NCBI GenBank assembly: GCA_963281255.1
Contig: OY725493.1
Coordinates: forward strand, 2,417,550 to 2,481,549
Source: Aphrocallistes beatrix
Taxonomy: Eukaryota > Porifera > Hexactinellida > Sceptrulophora > Aphrocallistidae
Length of the DNA stretch: 64,000 nt
Direction: 5' to 3'
The notes under the pieces are model-generated. The model searched no databases. It was not told the DNA's origin and saw nothing but the letters and a program-made list of their open reading frames with translations. This document shows, in pieces, positions 43,465-55,576 of the stretch (the first letter of the stretch is position 1; every line of letters starts with the position of its first letter). Position numbers and translations under genes: made by a program.

Positions 43465-46400
43465 AAGATGATGATAACAAATTTATCATTTGTCAGAATC
43501 TACCGTCGAAGATACTAAATGCTTTATCGAAATTTGAATTGTGTGAATTCACTGTACTGGAAAATCTTAGCCTGACTAGAAATTGGCGTAATCCGTTTGG
43601 TTTCTGGGGAAAGCTCGCAAAGATGGTATATGGTCGAAATCGTCTAGAACTACGAGCAAAGCTTATGAATATATGGCGCAACAACAGATACAACATTCAA
43701 TCACAGGTTCAAACAAATTTTATCACTACATCCTTACCTATAAGTATTAAATTTTCTGATCTACCGTGTGAAATTTCTTCAGATTTTGTAAGTATATCGT
43801 GTCCAAGTTCGCCATTAGCAGAAAATAATTTTCGTGATGATGCAATCTTATCAAATAGGAATGATGCAACCCATGAGATTGAACAAGGCGAAATTCATTT
43901 AACAATGCATGAATGGTTAATAATCTCAAAGTTTTTGGAAATTAAGAACAAATTAGAACCAGAATGGACAAACATATTGAATGAAAAGATGTCAATGAAA
44001 TATCCATTTTGTGTACTAAAGTTCTTATATCATAGGATTAATAAGAATAGTACAAATAGCAATAAATGCTCTTTTCTTGTAGCTGCCGCAATTTGCAAAT
44101 TTAGCGATTGTTTTAAGTTCAAGTTTATAATGGAAGAACCTGAAACGAATGCAAATAATGTTTTCGTAATTACATATTTTGTCACTGGATCAATTTCAAA
44201 AGATCATTTCGCGAATCATGTATCACAAAGCCGTCATTTAGCAGGCGAGAGAAGGGAAACTATATCTGAACAACTCGAGAATAGAAGTGTTTCAAATTTC
44301 CATTATTCTCTGTTCACTAAACCTGACATTTTTACTGCTGCGAAACATGGTAACTTTAATTCTTTGCATTCAACTGATGTACTCAGAAAAGTAAAATCCC
44401 AACACATGTCAAAATCCAGGTTTAACAATGACATGTGGCAAGACATAGTCAGTACCCAACTATCTTTTAAAAGCACTATCATAGGTGACAAAATGAATGG
44501 TTATATTCAAACAATATCCCATACTCCATTCGTAATTCACTTGTATAGCGAAGAACAAATCTCTTTATTGAAATACTTGGAGAAGAAAAGTTTGACATTT
44601 CATCTTGATGCAACTGGCTCGGTCGTTAGAAAGTTAGAGAAGTCTCAAGATAGAATACTCTACTATGCGCTATCTGTTCAACATCCTGAATCCCGTGTAA
44701 GCCCAATTCCACTTGCAGAAATGATATCAAGCAAACAAACAAATGTGGAAATATCACATTTTCTTAAGCAGTGGCTATATGATGTCAAGAAAGTTACAAA
44801 CAGTGAAGTTACACCAAGTCAAGTAGAAGTTGATTATAGCTGGGCAATGTTGCACAGCGTTTGCAATAGTTTCAATAAACAAACTCTAGAAGATTATCTG
44901 GCTACATCTTGGCAAGTTATTCATACTCCAAAATCGACCAAACCCCCGAAAACGATCATTCACATATGTTCAGCACACATCATGAACCGCTTAAGCTACA
45001 AACTCAGCCGTAAATTTAGAATCGATCAACTACGAAAAAGAAAAGTCATGTTTATAATGGCACGATTTGTTAGCTGTACAGCGTTAGACGAACTGAAGCA
45101 ACTTTTTGTTGCATTATGTATCACAAGTCTAGCTAAAAAGTATTACCCAGAAATTGAGGATTTTTTTCATAAGCTTGACAATGCCATTAGCCTAAGTAAT
45201 GACGAATATAATATTGATCTGGAATATTTGGAAGACCTTGATGAAGAACTAGACAATAATTTGGGAGATAGCAATACCTATAAAACAAGATCACCATTTG
45301 GTATCTATTTTCAGAGCGAACTAAACAAATGCACACAATTTATTACTGAATTAGAGAAGAAAAAACGGACCGACCATTGCAAGGAAAACATACACTTTCT
45401 ACCGAGTCTACCCACATTCTTAGTAACACATTACATGCCCATATGTTCCCTCTGGTCAGGAATCATATTAGGTCCGAATTTATTTCCAAATAGTGCAAGA
45501 ATTACATTTACAAATGCGGTCGCTGAGAACTGGATGAGAATTGTCAAAATTACAATATTACAAAACGAATCCAAACTAAGGCCGGGAGATTTTATTCGTA
45601 AAATACGCGAAGGCATTGTCGGTAGAATCAGAGCATTTCGGTTTGCATTCGAACCATTAAGTGATAAAATTATAAAAAGAAGAAAAATAAAATTCAGAAG
45701 CGATGATCAAATAGAAGAAATTTGGGCGAAAAAAAAAAAGAAGCGAAGTTATTTTGAACCTGGAAAGGTTTCAACTTCTCAACCACTATCCAATCGAATC
45801 CCTGTCATCCCTCCTTGTTCTGAATGCCTATCTACAAGTGATCGCAATCCTTCAGCTGAACTTAAACCAATCGGAAAAAGTGGAGCAATGCATTATGATG
45901 ATAGCCTTGATGACGAACCTATCTCCGTTGAAGGGATTACATTCTTTTATCACGGAAATTTCAAGCCAGTAACACAAAGCTGGCAGAAAGAAAAATGCAA
46001 ATTTCTGCAAATGACGTATACAAAGGGTGTTTTGTATAAGAACGAAGCTATTGAAAAATCCCTGGAAATTCGACAGCTAATACCTTCTAGAGAGAAAAGA
46101 ATCTCACCAGATGGCAATTGCCTATTTAGATCACTCTCTTACGTAATTGCAGGGACAGATAGCTACCACCAACAAATAAGAGGGCTCTTAATACAAAAAA
46201 TGAAAGGAGAATATAGAGAAACATGCTCCAAGTATTGTAAAGCTCGAAATGATTTGCTACCCGAAGCGCGTTGCAACACAATAGAAGAATATCTCAAAAT
46301 AAGCTTGATGGACCGATTAGGATCTTGGGGTACTGACTTAGAAATATTCTTAGCAGCACAGATCCTAGGTACTGACATTTTTGTCTACAAAGATGAAAGC

Positions 46401-46568
46401 AAATGTTGGATGAAATTTTCAGGGTATGGGTTCAATGATAAACATTCTTCTCATAACCTGACAGAGACTAGGATTTACCTGAGATTGTTTAGAGATCATT
46501 TTCAACCGGTAATACAGGTGAAAGAAGTTGGAAGCATACAAATTGGATCACAAACCAAACTAATTTGA
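43465..46568 (+). CDS. Transposase with C-terminal OTU domain
   Basis: An uninterrupted frame of over 1,000 codons begins after a splice acceptor (poly-T tract then attttag at 43464), so at least one short upstream exon is likely; no good initiator ATG is visible. Candidate DDE residues are Asp in FHLDATG (near 44608), Asp in VEVDYSWAMLHS (near 44828), a CSAH motif (near 44968) and Glu in AVAENWMRIVK (near 45520). The C-terminal part is an OTU cysteine protease: catalytic SPDGNCLFRS (Cys near 46120) and a final His in RDHFQ (near 46496). OTU proteins cleave ubiquitin chains; here the role would be in transposition or evading host control, which is inference. TGA at the end; no internal breaks. 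Confidence 0.85.
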
Positions 46569-46754
46569 TCATTTAGGATGAAAATGTTAGTTAACGATAT
46601 TTACATGTACAAGGATTAGCCTTGACATACATTAGGATAGCGAATTGTGAAATTAGAAGCTATAGAATCATCTAAATGTGTTATATTGTTAGTCAGTAAT
46701 CAATTCAATAATTTCACATTGCAAACTAACTATAGTGAGTTAAATAGAAATGTC

Positions 46755-48425
46755 CAATTTTTGCATCGTCATTGTCATGTGGTTTTAATCGGGAGGTGTT
46801 AGATATTAAAATGACACAAAGCTACCTCGCTCATAATGTCCTGTCTCAAATTTGACCAAGATCCCACAAGGCACTGCGAAACTAGAACTAGTTATACCCT
46901 GCTCACTTTTGAGCTATACTGAAATCCTATAGAAATATCATCAAATTTGCACCGTCATTGTCATGTGGTTTTAATCAGGAGGTGTTAGGTATTAAAATGA
47001 CACAAAGCTACCTCGCTCATAATGTCCTGTCTCAAATTTGACCAAGATCCCACAAGGCACTGCGAAACTAGAACTAGTTATACCCTGCTCACTTTTGAGC
47101 TATACTGAAATCCTATAGAAATATCATCAAATTTGCACCGTCATTGTCATGTGGTTTTAATCAGGAAGTGTTAGGTATTAAAATGACACAAAGCTACCTC
47201 GCTCATAATGTCCTGTCTCAAATTTGACCAAGATCCCACAAGGCACTGCGAAACTAGAACTAGTTATACCCTGCTCACTTTGAGCTATACTGAAATCCTA
47301 TAGAAATTTCATCAAATTTGCATCGTCATTGCCAAGTGGTTTTAATCGGGAGGTGTTAGATATTAAAATGACACAAAGCTACCTCGCTCATAATGTCCTG
47401 TCTCAAATTTGGCCAAGATCCCACAAGGCACTGCGAAACTAGAACTAGTTATACCCTGCTCACTTTGAGCTATACTGAAATCCTATAGAAATTTCATCAA
47501 ATTTGCATCGTCATTGTCAAGTGGTTTTAATCAGTAGCCGTTAGATATTAAAATGACACAAAGCTACCTCGCTCATAATGTCCTGTCTCAAATTTGGCCA
47601 AGATCCTACAAGGTACTGCGAAACTAGAACTAGTTATACCCTGCTCACTTTGCGCTATACTGAAATCCTATAGAAATTTCATCAAATTTGCATCGTCATT
47701 GTCAAGTGGTTTTAATCAGTAGCCGTTAGATATTAAAATGACACAAAGCTACCTCGCTCATAATGTCCTGTCTCAAATTTGGCCAAGATCCCACAAGGCA
47801 CTGCGAAACTAGAACTAGTTATACCCTGCTCACTTTGAGCTATACTGAAATCCTATAGAAATTTCATCAAATTTGCATCGTCATTGTCAAGTGGTTTTAA
47901 TCAGTAGCCGTTAGATATTAAAATGACACAAAGCTACCTCGCTCATAATGTCCTGTCTCAAATTTGGCCAAGATCCCACAAGGCACTGCGAAACTAGAAC
48001 TAGTTATACCCTGCTCACTTTGAGCTATACTGAAATCCTATAGAAATTTCATCAAATTTGCATCGTCATTGTCAAGTGGTTTTAATCAGTAGTCGTTAGA
48101 TATTAAAATGACACAAAGCTACCTCGCTCATAATGTCCTGTCTCAAATTTGACCAAGATCCCACAAGGCACTGCGAAACTAGAACTAGTTATACCCTGCT
48201 CACTTTGAGCTATACTGAAATCCTATAGAAATTTCATCAAATTTGCATCGTCATTGTCAAGTGGTTTTAATCAGTAGCCGTTAGATATTAAAATGACACA
48301 AAGCTACCTCGCTTATAATGTTCTGTTTCAAATTTGATCAAGATCCTACTAGGCACTGTGAAACTGGGACTAATTATACCCTGCTCACTTTTCGCTGCTG
48401 AACGTGCTGCTAACTTCACACCCAT
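46755..48425 (-). repeat. Right terminal array of 185-bp units, inverted
   Basis: About nine units in the opposite orientation to the left array, with the gctatactgaaatcctatag landmark recurring every 185 bp or so. The two innermost units share private variants (cattgtcatgtgg, atatcatc), and the outer ones share others, which suggests local unit duplication. Confidence 0.93.
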
Positions 48426-48663
48426 AACTTTATATAGGTTATCTTAGGCGAAATATCACGTGGTGTGTATATAATTTTGCTATCATGAAATTTAAAGGTC
48501 AATTTTGGGAAATTTATGGGTTTGTAAAAATATTTTTTTAGCTTTGATTATATAGATTTCAACAAATGGCAAATTGTTAAGATGCAAGCTATAGCTATAC
48601 AATTATTATCAAATAATAGAGTGAATATATTGAGAGTATAGGAATATATTGGAGCATAGAAGG

Positions 48664-49245
48664 CAGGGGCGGCGCCAGCCTCAAAACCGTGGTGGGGCGA
48701 AGCGTGGGCGGGCCGATTTCCGATGGGCGAATCAATTTCCCTTTGTTTATCAAAATCGCTGAGACACTTGAAATTCCCGTAATTATTCAACATTTTTCAT
48801 ATAAATTTTAGTCATACGCTCATACCCACATAAATTTTATAAGTTATCCTTACAAGTTACTTAGAATGCAAATTACAATGGTGTGTGCATAGAAAACAGT
48901 AAGCGCCGTGTACGGATAAAGATACCTCGTGGCATATGCGACATGCGGATCTGATTGCATGTTCATCAGGCATGTTCGTCTGCATGAACATGCAAGACAT
49001 GAAATATTGCGCAGTATTTTCAAGGAGATGAACATACAGTCAGTTTCGCAATTACATCCCGACATTTCTGTCATGTGAGTAGCTGTAGCAATTAATCAGG
49101 GACATAACAGCATCGTACCGGTGTATACATACATAATATCAGAATTTTTGACTAAAAATAAAAAATTAAATAAAAAATAAATAAATCTCGCCCCACCTCC
49201 GGTGGGGCGGTCGCCCTACCGCGCCACACCCTGTCGCCGCCACTG
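48664..49245. mobile_element. hAT-like MITE, 582 bp
   Basis: The ends caggggcggcgcc and ggcgacagggt...ccgccactg are GC-rich imperfect inverted repeats. The exact 8-bp duplication atagaagg flanks the unit at 48656-48663 and 49246-49253. Non-coding. Confidence 0.82.
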
Positions 49246-49844
49246 ATAGAAGGAGATTGTATTATTATTTATCCTCCTCTTCTACCTAAATTATTTTTTG
49301 AGCAATTAATATTATACTATTACTAATCATTTTCTTCAACTAGAAGCCTTTTAAATAGTTGTTTTTGCGGGCATGCCTAATTTACGGGACGGGACGAGTC
49401 AAGATGCCTAATTTACGGGACGGGACAGCAAAGGTGCCTAATTTACGGGACGGGACAGAAAAGGTGCCTAATTTACGGGACGGGACGGGTTAAGATGCCT
49501 AATTTACGGGACGGGACGGGTTAAGATGCCTAATTTACGGGACGGGACGGGTCAAGATGCCTAATTTACGGGACGGGACGGGTCAAGATGCCTAATTTAC
49601 GGGACGGGACGAGTTAAGATGCCTAATTTACGGGACGGGATAGAATCATTCCGGAAAACTTTTGTCAGTACTTAATTTGCGAGACGGGACAAAAATACCT
49701 TACTATACAGTCGAGTCGATTCAGTGTATTGTGACACTTAGTCATCTTATTATTCACTAGACTACGTATATTCTATTAACTATGTATGTTATTCATTATA
49801 TCAATATTTATTCTACAATTCACAATATAGTTATGTACGTACTA

Positions 49845-49930
49845 CAGTGAAGATTGGATATAACGACAAATCGCAAATAACGACATTTTTCTCTTGCCCG
49901 ATAGTACGTCGTTATATCCAATCTTCACTG
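49845..49930. mobile_element. 86-bp hairpin MITE
   Basis: The ends cagtgaagattggatataac and its exact inverse are flanked by TA. Only about 40 bp separate the arms. Confidence 0.85.
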
Positions 49931-50065
49931 TATATAATTATTCGGGTACAATGAATCCGCTTAATCAGAACACATTGGGTCGTGATACTTTGTCCCGATT
50001 AAGCAGAATTCCCAATTAACCAATAGTATTTAATACTAAATTCTATGTATGAAAACTATTCTACT

Positions 50066-50159
50066 CAGGGGCGTTCCCAAGGGGGGGGGCATCCGGGTCA
50101 TTTTCCCGAGTTTGTTTCTCCGCTTGCCCCGGTTTAGAAAATTCTTGTGACCGCCCCTG
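50066..50159. mobile_element. 94-bp hAT-like MITE
   Basis: The ends caggggcg and cgcccctg are inverted repeats with flanks attctact and attctatt (7 of 8 identical), as expected of an older hAT insertion. Confidence 0.65.
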
Positions 50160-50509
50160 ATTCTATTCCTGGATATTTAAGCAGTTTTCGCGATTAATCG
50201 ATGTCACAATACCTTGAATCGACTCGACTGTATAATTAGGTATTTTTCTGTCCCGTCCGGCAAATTATGTACTGACAAAGTTTCCGGAATGATCCTGTCC
50301 CGTCCCGTAAATTAGGTACCTAGATTTTCCGGGATGGTTCCGTCCCGTCCCGTAAATTAGGCATCTTAACTCGTCCCGTCCCGTAAATTAGGTACCTAGA
50401 TTTTCCGAAATGGTCCTGTCCCGTCCCGTAAATTAGGCATGCCCGTTTTTGCGCAGATTGTGTAGAAATTTGTGGTTTTACACTTGAGATTCTAGATTTG
50501 TATCGAAAT

Positions 50510-52290
50510 TTTGTGCAGAATGGTCTACTTTGGCCTATCAAACGCACGAAAATATCGCTGAAATTGTCTTCAAAAGAAGTTTTTCTTCCTAGAAGTGTAC
50601 GAAATCTGGAGACATATTTGTGACAGGATTCCAGACCTTCTGAAAAATCCTTTAATCCTTTCCCACCGTTGTATAGATCAATCAAGTCTGAAGAATGAGC
50701 CAAAATTTTATGTACAGTTGGGGATATGTGTGCAAATGGTAAATTTTCAAGAATTGTCTCTCATAAGTTTCTTTGCAGAGATAATCGAGTTCTTCCGTAT
50801 TGATTTTTTGGCCACTGTTATAAATACGTAGAATTGCTCCCAAATTATTATACAAGGTTTCAATCACGTCATGGTGTTCACTGGGCAGAATTGTCAAAAT
50901 CCAATAAAGGAAATCTTTCTTAGAATCGTCATCCCTCAACATATACCTTCCCACCACATTCCCAGTAGTTGAAGTTCCACCTTGAGAAGTTGGTTTGCCA
51001 ATAGCGATGGAAAGTTTTTCTTCGATTAAGGAACGAATACATTTATTTGCCTCGATTACGTCATGATAACTAGGCTGCCATTTATTAGTTTTGCCTGTTT
51101 GTAAATGACACAAAAGTGCCTTAAACCAAGCAAAAGCACGCAGATATGCATGCAAAGGAGATGCAGATATAATATTTTCATTAGAAGTTGGTTTGTTAGT
51201 GATTCCAAGTCTTTCAAATGAAGGCAAAGCTAGAAATTCTTGTGAATTCACTGACTCGAACAGGCTCTTAGCATCTTCAATGTTTCTGTTTATTGGATAT
51301 CCCTCGCGGACAAAGTCAATATCGTGGCATTGTTGGAAATCAGCAGTGCAAAGCTGACACCAAGCACCAACAGCACCTGATAACAATTTATACATTTTGG
51401 TATCAAATTGGGATCGAGTAAATTTACAAAACAGTTTGCCATAAGAGGTTTCAATCCCATTCTCTTTTAAACCTTCGGTTTCATGATTAATCAAAGCGTC
51501 CATAGCAAACGACATTCTGATATGTTTCTGGCATAGACAACAATCCAATTGGCCTCAGGCTAAAAGCAGAATTCGATTTTTACTTTTCCATATGCATTTA
51601 TTACTTGCATCCGTTATTGCAAGGCACCTAAACCCAAGAAAAAGAATAATTTCTATCCAAGTTATGTGGTAGTTCCTGTTGGAATTTTGAATGTGATCCT
51701 GATCTATCAAGGCCATCGCATAAATGTATTTCTCCAGGAAAGTCGAATCGTTGTAAATTTGGAATATCGTCGAGCAACTCCTGAACAGTTTGAGTAACGA
51801 TTGTTCTATAAGATATGCCAACTCCAACGGTTTGAGTGAAAGGAACTGGGACTGAGAAAATATCTTTAGTTAAGCTTACTTGTTGTCTGTATGCAGATAG
51901 TTTTTTAGTACCAGACATTTTGACATCCTCTGAAGCAAACATTCGTCTGAGTTCGATCTCTCACCGATTTCAAGAGAATCAACGAGGTAAGAACATTTTT
52001 CAGTACCAGTTTCAATTATATCTTGACATAATTTTGAGCTTTCAAAATCATAACATTTTCGAGAAACATTGTTAAGCATAGGCTGCAATTATTTTCGGAG
52101 TCTCCTTCTCGTATTCCGCAATTGAATATGATCCAATAAAGATTGCAAACGATATTCCAATCCTTTGTGGGTCAATTCTCTTAGCGATTTTCTTAGATCT
52201 TTATTAAAATCCTCTTCAAAAAATTGCTTCTTCCAATTATCAGTTAGAACAGATTGTGTTGGACATGTTGGTTGATCCTATCTAGATCAA
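50510..52290 (-). pseudogene. Decayed RAG1-like transposase
   Basis: Reading the minus strand across frames gives a RAG1-core-like protein. It shows LCDGLDRSGSH (first catalytic Asp region), CLAITDASNK (second Asp region), a zinc-ribbon-like WCQLCTADFQQC, SASPLHAYLRAFAWF, GTSTTGNVVGRYML, ILPSEHHDVIETLYNNLGAI, PTVHKILAHSSDLI and finally FSEGLESCHKYVSRFR. The order and spacing follow RAG1/RAG1-like proteins, and the SEG-ES-K-RFR ending is nearer RAG1 than Transib. Frameshifts near 51690 and 50715, one further upstream, and an in-frame TGA near 51557 show decay. The third catalytic acidic residue (Glu) seems absent. No RAG2-like frame is seen nearby. Confidence 0.78.
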
Positions 52291-52377
52291 TCGTATAAAT
52301 GAATGATCTAGCCAAATCTGATGTATATATCTCGTAGGCTTCTCGAATCGTCATTATTACACTGTTATTATTACGAG

Positions 52378-52575
52378 CATGTAACGAATTGATTGAATAA
52401 ATTGCCAGGCACAGAAAGCTGATTTTTGGTATGTGGGAATCTTTTCTGACCTCAGACGAAAATGTCGACTCATCATGGAATTATGACTTCATAGTCACCT
52501 TTTTTTGTAATTAGAAATTTCAGTTTTTCGACTATAACTCAGCCATTTTGGGTGATAGAAGGCTGAAAATGGGAG
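52378..52575 (+). repeat. Truncated copy of the ~500-bp repeat family
   Basis: Starts gtaacgaattgattgaataa and continues through the ctgattttt and gtcgactcatcatggaattatgac blocks, then stops matching near 52575. Confidence 0.75.
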
Positions 52576-52854
52576 GAACAAAGTCTGGAGAATAAGGAAG
52601 ATGTGGCAGGATTTCAAAGCCACATCTGGCAGCAATGGTGACCGAAACCTGCGCCGTGTGAGCAGGAGTCATCAAAACTAAGTTCTGTGGTTTTGACAAC
52701 TCTTTTTTTTCTCAACAGAAATGTAACTTTTCCTTTGAGTATCTTCACAAAATCTTGCACATGTGCACAAAAATGAATATATTTTCTGATGAAGGGAAAA
52801 TTTTGCCAAAAAATATTTTTTTGAATGTGAGGTTAGAACATTTTGAACGTAGTA

Positions 52855-53092
52855 TCTGTAACGAATTGATTGAAGAAACTGCCAGACACAGAAAGCTGAT
52901 TTTTGGCGAGTCTTTTGGCTATGAACTCACTAAATTCTGACCTCAGACGAAAATGTCGACTCATAATGGAATTATGCCCATCATTTCACACCTACATGCC
53001 AATTTTCATATCTCTACGACTTGCCAATTCTTCATTCAATTCGGACAAACAAAAAAACAAAACTAAAATCCTAGCATTTTAATATATAAGAT
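52855..53092 (+). repeat. Repeat fragment fused to a second repeat terminus
   Basis: The stretch 52857-52977 matches the 5' part of the ~500-bp family (gtaacgaattgattgaagaa). At 52978 it switches to the tttcacacctacatgcc to ttttaatatataagat block also found at 29405-29503, so a recombination or insertion junction lies at about 52978. Confidence 0.65.
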
Positions 53093-53160
53093 ATTTGTTT
53101 AAGGATGTTATTGTTATGATTGCTTTTACTGAGGTTTCTCAATCTTTTTTAAAGATTTAA

Positions 53161-53715
53161 GATTATCCTTACTATTAAAACTCGATTAATGTGTATATAT
53201 ATATATATAGTATAGTATATCTGTAACGAATTGATTGAGGAAACTGCCAGGCGCAGAAAGCTGATTTTTGGTATGTGGGAGTCTTTTGGCTATGGCTCCA
53301 CTAAGCTCTGAGCTCAGAGCAAAATGTCGACTCATCATGGAATTATGACGTCATTGTCACATTTTTAAAAGTTAAGCAATACAGTTATTCGAGCATCACT
53401 CAGCCATTATAAGAGATAGAAGGCTGAAATTTTAATAGAATCTGTACACTAACATACCTCACATGTGATGCAACTATCATCAAAAAATGATGACTCATCA
53501 CTTTGTTATGACGTCATCATTACTCATCGAAATTTTAAAAATTGATAAATTTGGTGATTTTTCGTGCGATATCGATTATACAGTAGGACAGACGTATTTA
53601 GAGATGTTATCTCCCTTATAATTAACCAATGTGGCCCCAGGCAACCGAAGGGAGCCTCCGGCGGACACAATGTGTCCGCCAGCCGCGCAGCGCAAGCAAG
53701 CGAAGCGCGCTTGTA
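53161..53715 (+). repeat. Full-length copy of the ~500-bp repeat family
   Basis: Starts with atccttactattaaaactcg, has a short TA run, then the gtaacgaattg body, and ends in the gcggacac stem and the caagcgaagcgcgcttgta hairpin. Confidence 0.85.
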
Positions 53716-53849
53716 ATTATAAACGTTGATTTAAAGCATAGAGACGAGTAAGATTATATTTGGGTGTAAGTGTTTGGATTAGCGAGGTTGTACTGTACTA
53801 TACGTAGTTTTAAAATTATTAGATTGGGCCGGGAACCTTTCGAATACCT

Positions 53850-54891
53850 ATCCTTACTATTAAAACTCGATTAATGTATATTTATATATATATACACTAG
53901 CCGGACAAAAGTATTCGACCACCACGAAAACCGCCATACAAATAGTATTAAAGTGGGTTTATCGACATTGAAATATGTACTCAAACTGTAAGAAATACTC
54001 TACTTTTGATCTCAAATTCATAATCTACACATTCTAATTACTCATAATTGAGGGCATCAACTCAATTGCTAACTACCAAGTTTTAAAAAATCTACCTCCG
54101 ATACCTGATGCTACTTGTCCCTAGTCAGGGCCATTAAATATGATGGCGATTAGTGACACAAAGTGGCACACGTTGATAATTTTCTACATTGGAAGTAGTA
54201 TTTGTGTTGAAAGCTTCAAAAATGGGTAATTTGGATGTGTAGTTTACGAATTAGAAATCAAAAATATAATATTTCACAGTTTGAGTACATATTCCATTAT
54301 AAATAGACCCACTTTAATACTATTTGTATGGAGGTTTTCGTGGTGGTCGAATACTTTTGTCCGGGTACTGTATATATATATATATATATGTAACGAATTG
54401 ATTGAAGAATCTGTCAGGCCCAGAAAGCTGATTTTTGGCATGCGGGAGTCTTTTGACTATGGCTCCAGTAAGTTCTGAGCTGAGACCAAAATGTCGGCTC
54501 ATCATGGAATTATGACGTCATTGTCACATTTTTAAAAGTTAAGCAATACAGTTATTCGAGCTTAACTCAGCCATTATAGGAGATAGAAGGCTGAAATTTT
54601 ATTAGAATATGTATATTAATATACAAGTGTACTTCACATATGACCCAACTATTATCAAAAAATGATGACTCATCACTCTGTTATGACGTCATCATTACGC
54701 ATCAAAATTTTAAAAATTGACAAATTTGGTGATTTTTCGTGCGATATCGATTATGACAGTAGGACAGACGTATTTAGAGCTGTTATCTCCCTTATAATTA
54801 ATCAATGTGACCCCAGGCTCCCAAAGGGCGCCTCAGGCGGACACTTTGTGTCCGCCAGCCGCGCAGCGCAAGCAAGCGAAGTGCGCTTGTA
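53850..54891 (+). repeat. Copy of the ~500-bp family split by a MITE
   Basis: The left 45 bp (atccttactattaaaactcg and a TA run) are separated from the body (54389-54891) by the MITE at 53895-54370, which landed in the TA microsatellite. Confidence 0.85.
53895..54370. mobile_element. 476-bp Tc1/mariner-type MITE, second copy
   Basis: The ends cactagccggacaaaagt and acttttgtccgggtactg are inverted repeats flanked by TA. It is the same family as 27983-28457, with the same length and internal sequence. Confidence 0.88.
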
Positions 54892-55576
54892 TTTAGTAAA
54901 AATGCATCTAAATAACATCTTAATTATTTTAACCAAGACTGTTTGAAAGTTTGTTTTCAGTTCAAGTCAGGTCAGTTCATGACTTGAGCTTTTTACAAAT
55001 TACAAACTGTCCCGAAAGCAGCCTCTTCCCCTTTCCCACTTTACCCCCAAATAGAGAGGTTAATTTGTATGTTAAAACGATTTAGTGAAATTATAAGCAC
55101 CCTATTTCCCACTTCCCCGCATATAGATGTACATTTGTATGGAAATGAGCAAAGATACCCAAAAACTGCCCCTCTTATAGCTATTCCCCATTTATAGAGA
55201 CCTCACATATAGAAGTTTTATTGTATTACTAAATATAGAGATCACTAATTTATTTACAAACCAATAGTAATTCAGAAAAAATACGAAATACTTTTAATTT
55301 TAGTCATAAAATATCCATATAGAATAAAATCAAACATTGAAGGACCAAAAAGAATCGGGTTGTTGATTTCGCAGAATCATGCAGGCGGACGATAGTTTAC
55401 AGTACATAGTCCATCGCATGTGCATCTCACTATAAAAGCTGCATTAAAAACTATGAATGAAAAACGTACCGACAAGTATAACAATATATTTGTCAGCATA
55501 CTTCTATAATTTGTAAAATATTACATGCGGCTTTAAAGTAAGATTATAAATCAGGATTTACAAAGGTGGAGTTGCA
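54892..55576. other. Intergenic, with a MITE remnant
   Basis: Around 55010-55225 the sequence carries gccccctcttatagctatt-like and tatagagacctcacatat segments, an inverted counterpart of the sequence near 13195-13330. Otherwise AT-rich. Confidence 0.4.

Larger units (their letters stand above)
41765..48425 (+). mobile_element. Complete 6.66-kb DNA transposon with OTU-fused transposase
   Basis: The outer ends atgggtgtgaagttagcagc and their inverse (ending acttcacacccat) are inverted repeats. An exact 9-bp direct repeat, aactttata, flanks the unit at 41756-41764 and 48426-48434. Each end is an array of a 185-bp unit in opposite orientation, about 5.8 copies left and 9 right. One long plus-strand gene lies between. 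A 9-bp duplication, long inverted ends and a DDE core with a C/H motif fit a Mutator-like (MULE) element best. Ends, duplication and frame are all intact, which points to recent mobility. Confidence 0.92.
49708..50230. mobile_element. TA-flanked MITE nested in the 31-bp-array element
   Basis: The ends cagtcgagtcgattcagtgt and the inverse of ccttgaatcgactcgactg match, and the inner tattgtgaca/tgtcacaata also pair. TA lies on both sides. It contains two further small elements. Confidence 0.7.
49369..50444. mobile_element. Element with inverted arrays of a 31-bp GC-rich repeat
   Basis: The ends gggcatgcctaatttacggg and its exact inverse are flanked by an 8-bp duplication, gtttttgc (49361-49368 and 50445-50452). 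Inside the left end about eight tandem units (gcctaatttacgggacggga plus a variable spacer) run to 49640; inverted units run from about 50240 to the right end. The middle is filled by other nested elements. No transposase gene. A 73-bp relative lies at 10702-10774. Confidence 0.85.

Noticed and set aside
49369-49640. Regular 31-bp repeats resembling a CRISPR array
   Set aside because: Spacers are not unique, the array is mirrored in inverted orientation at the other end, and the genome is animal; it is a transposon end.
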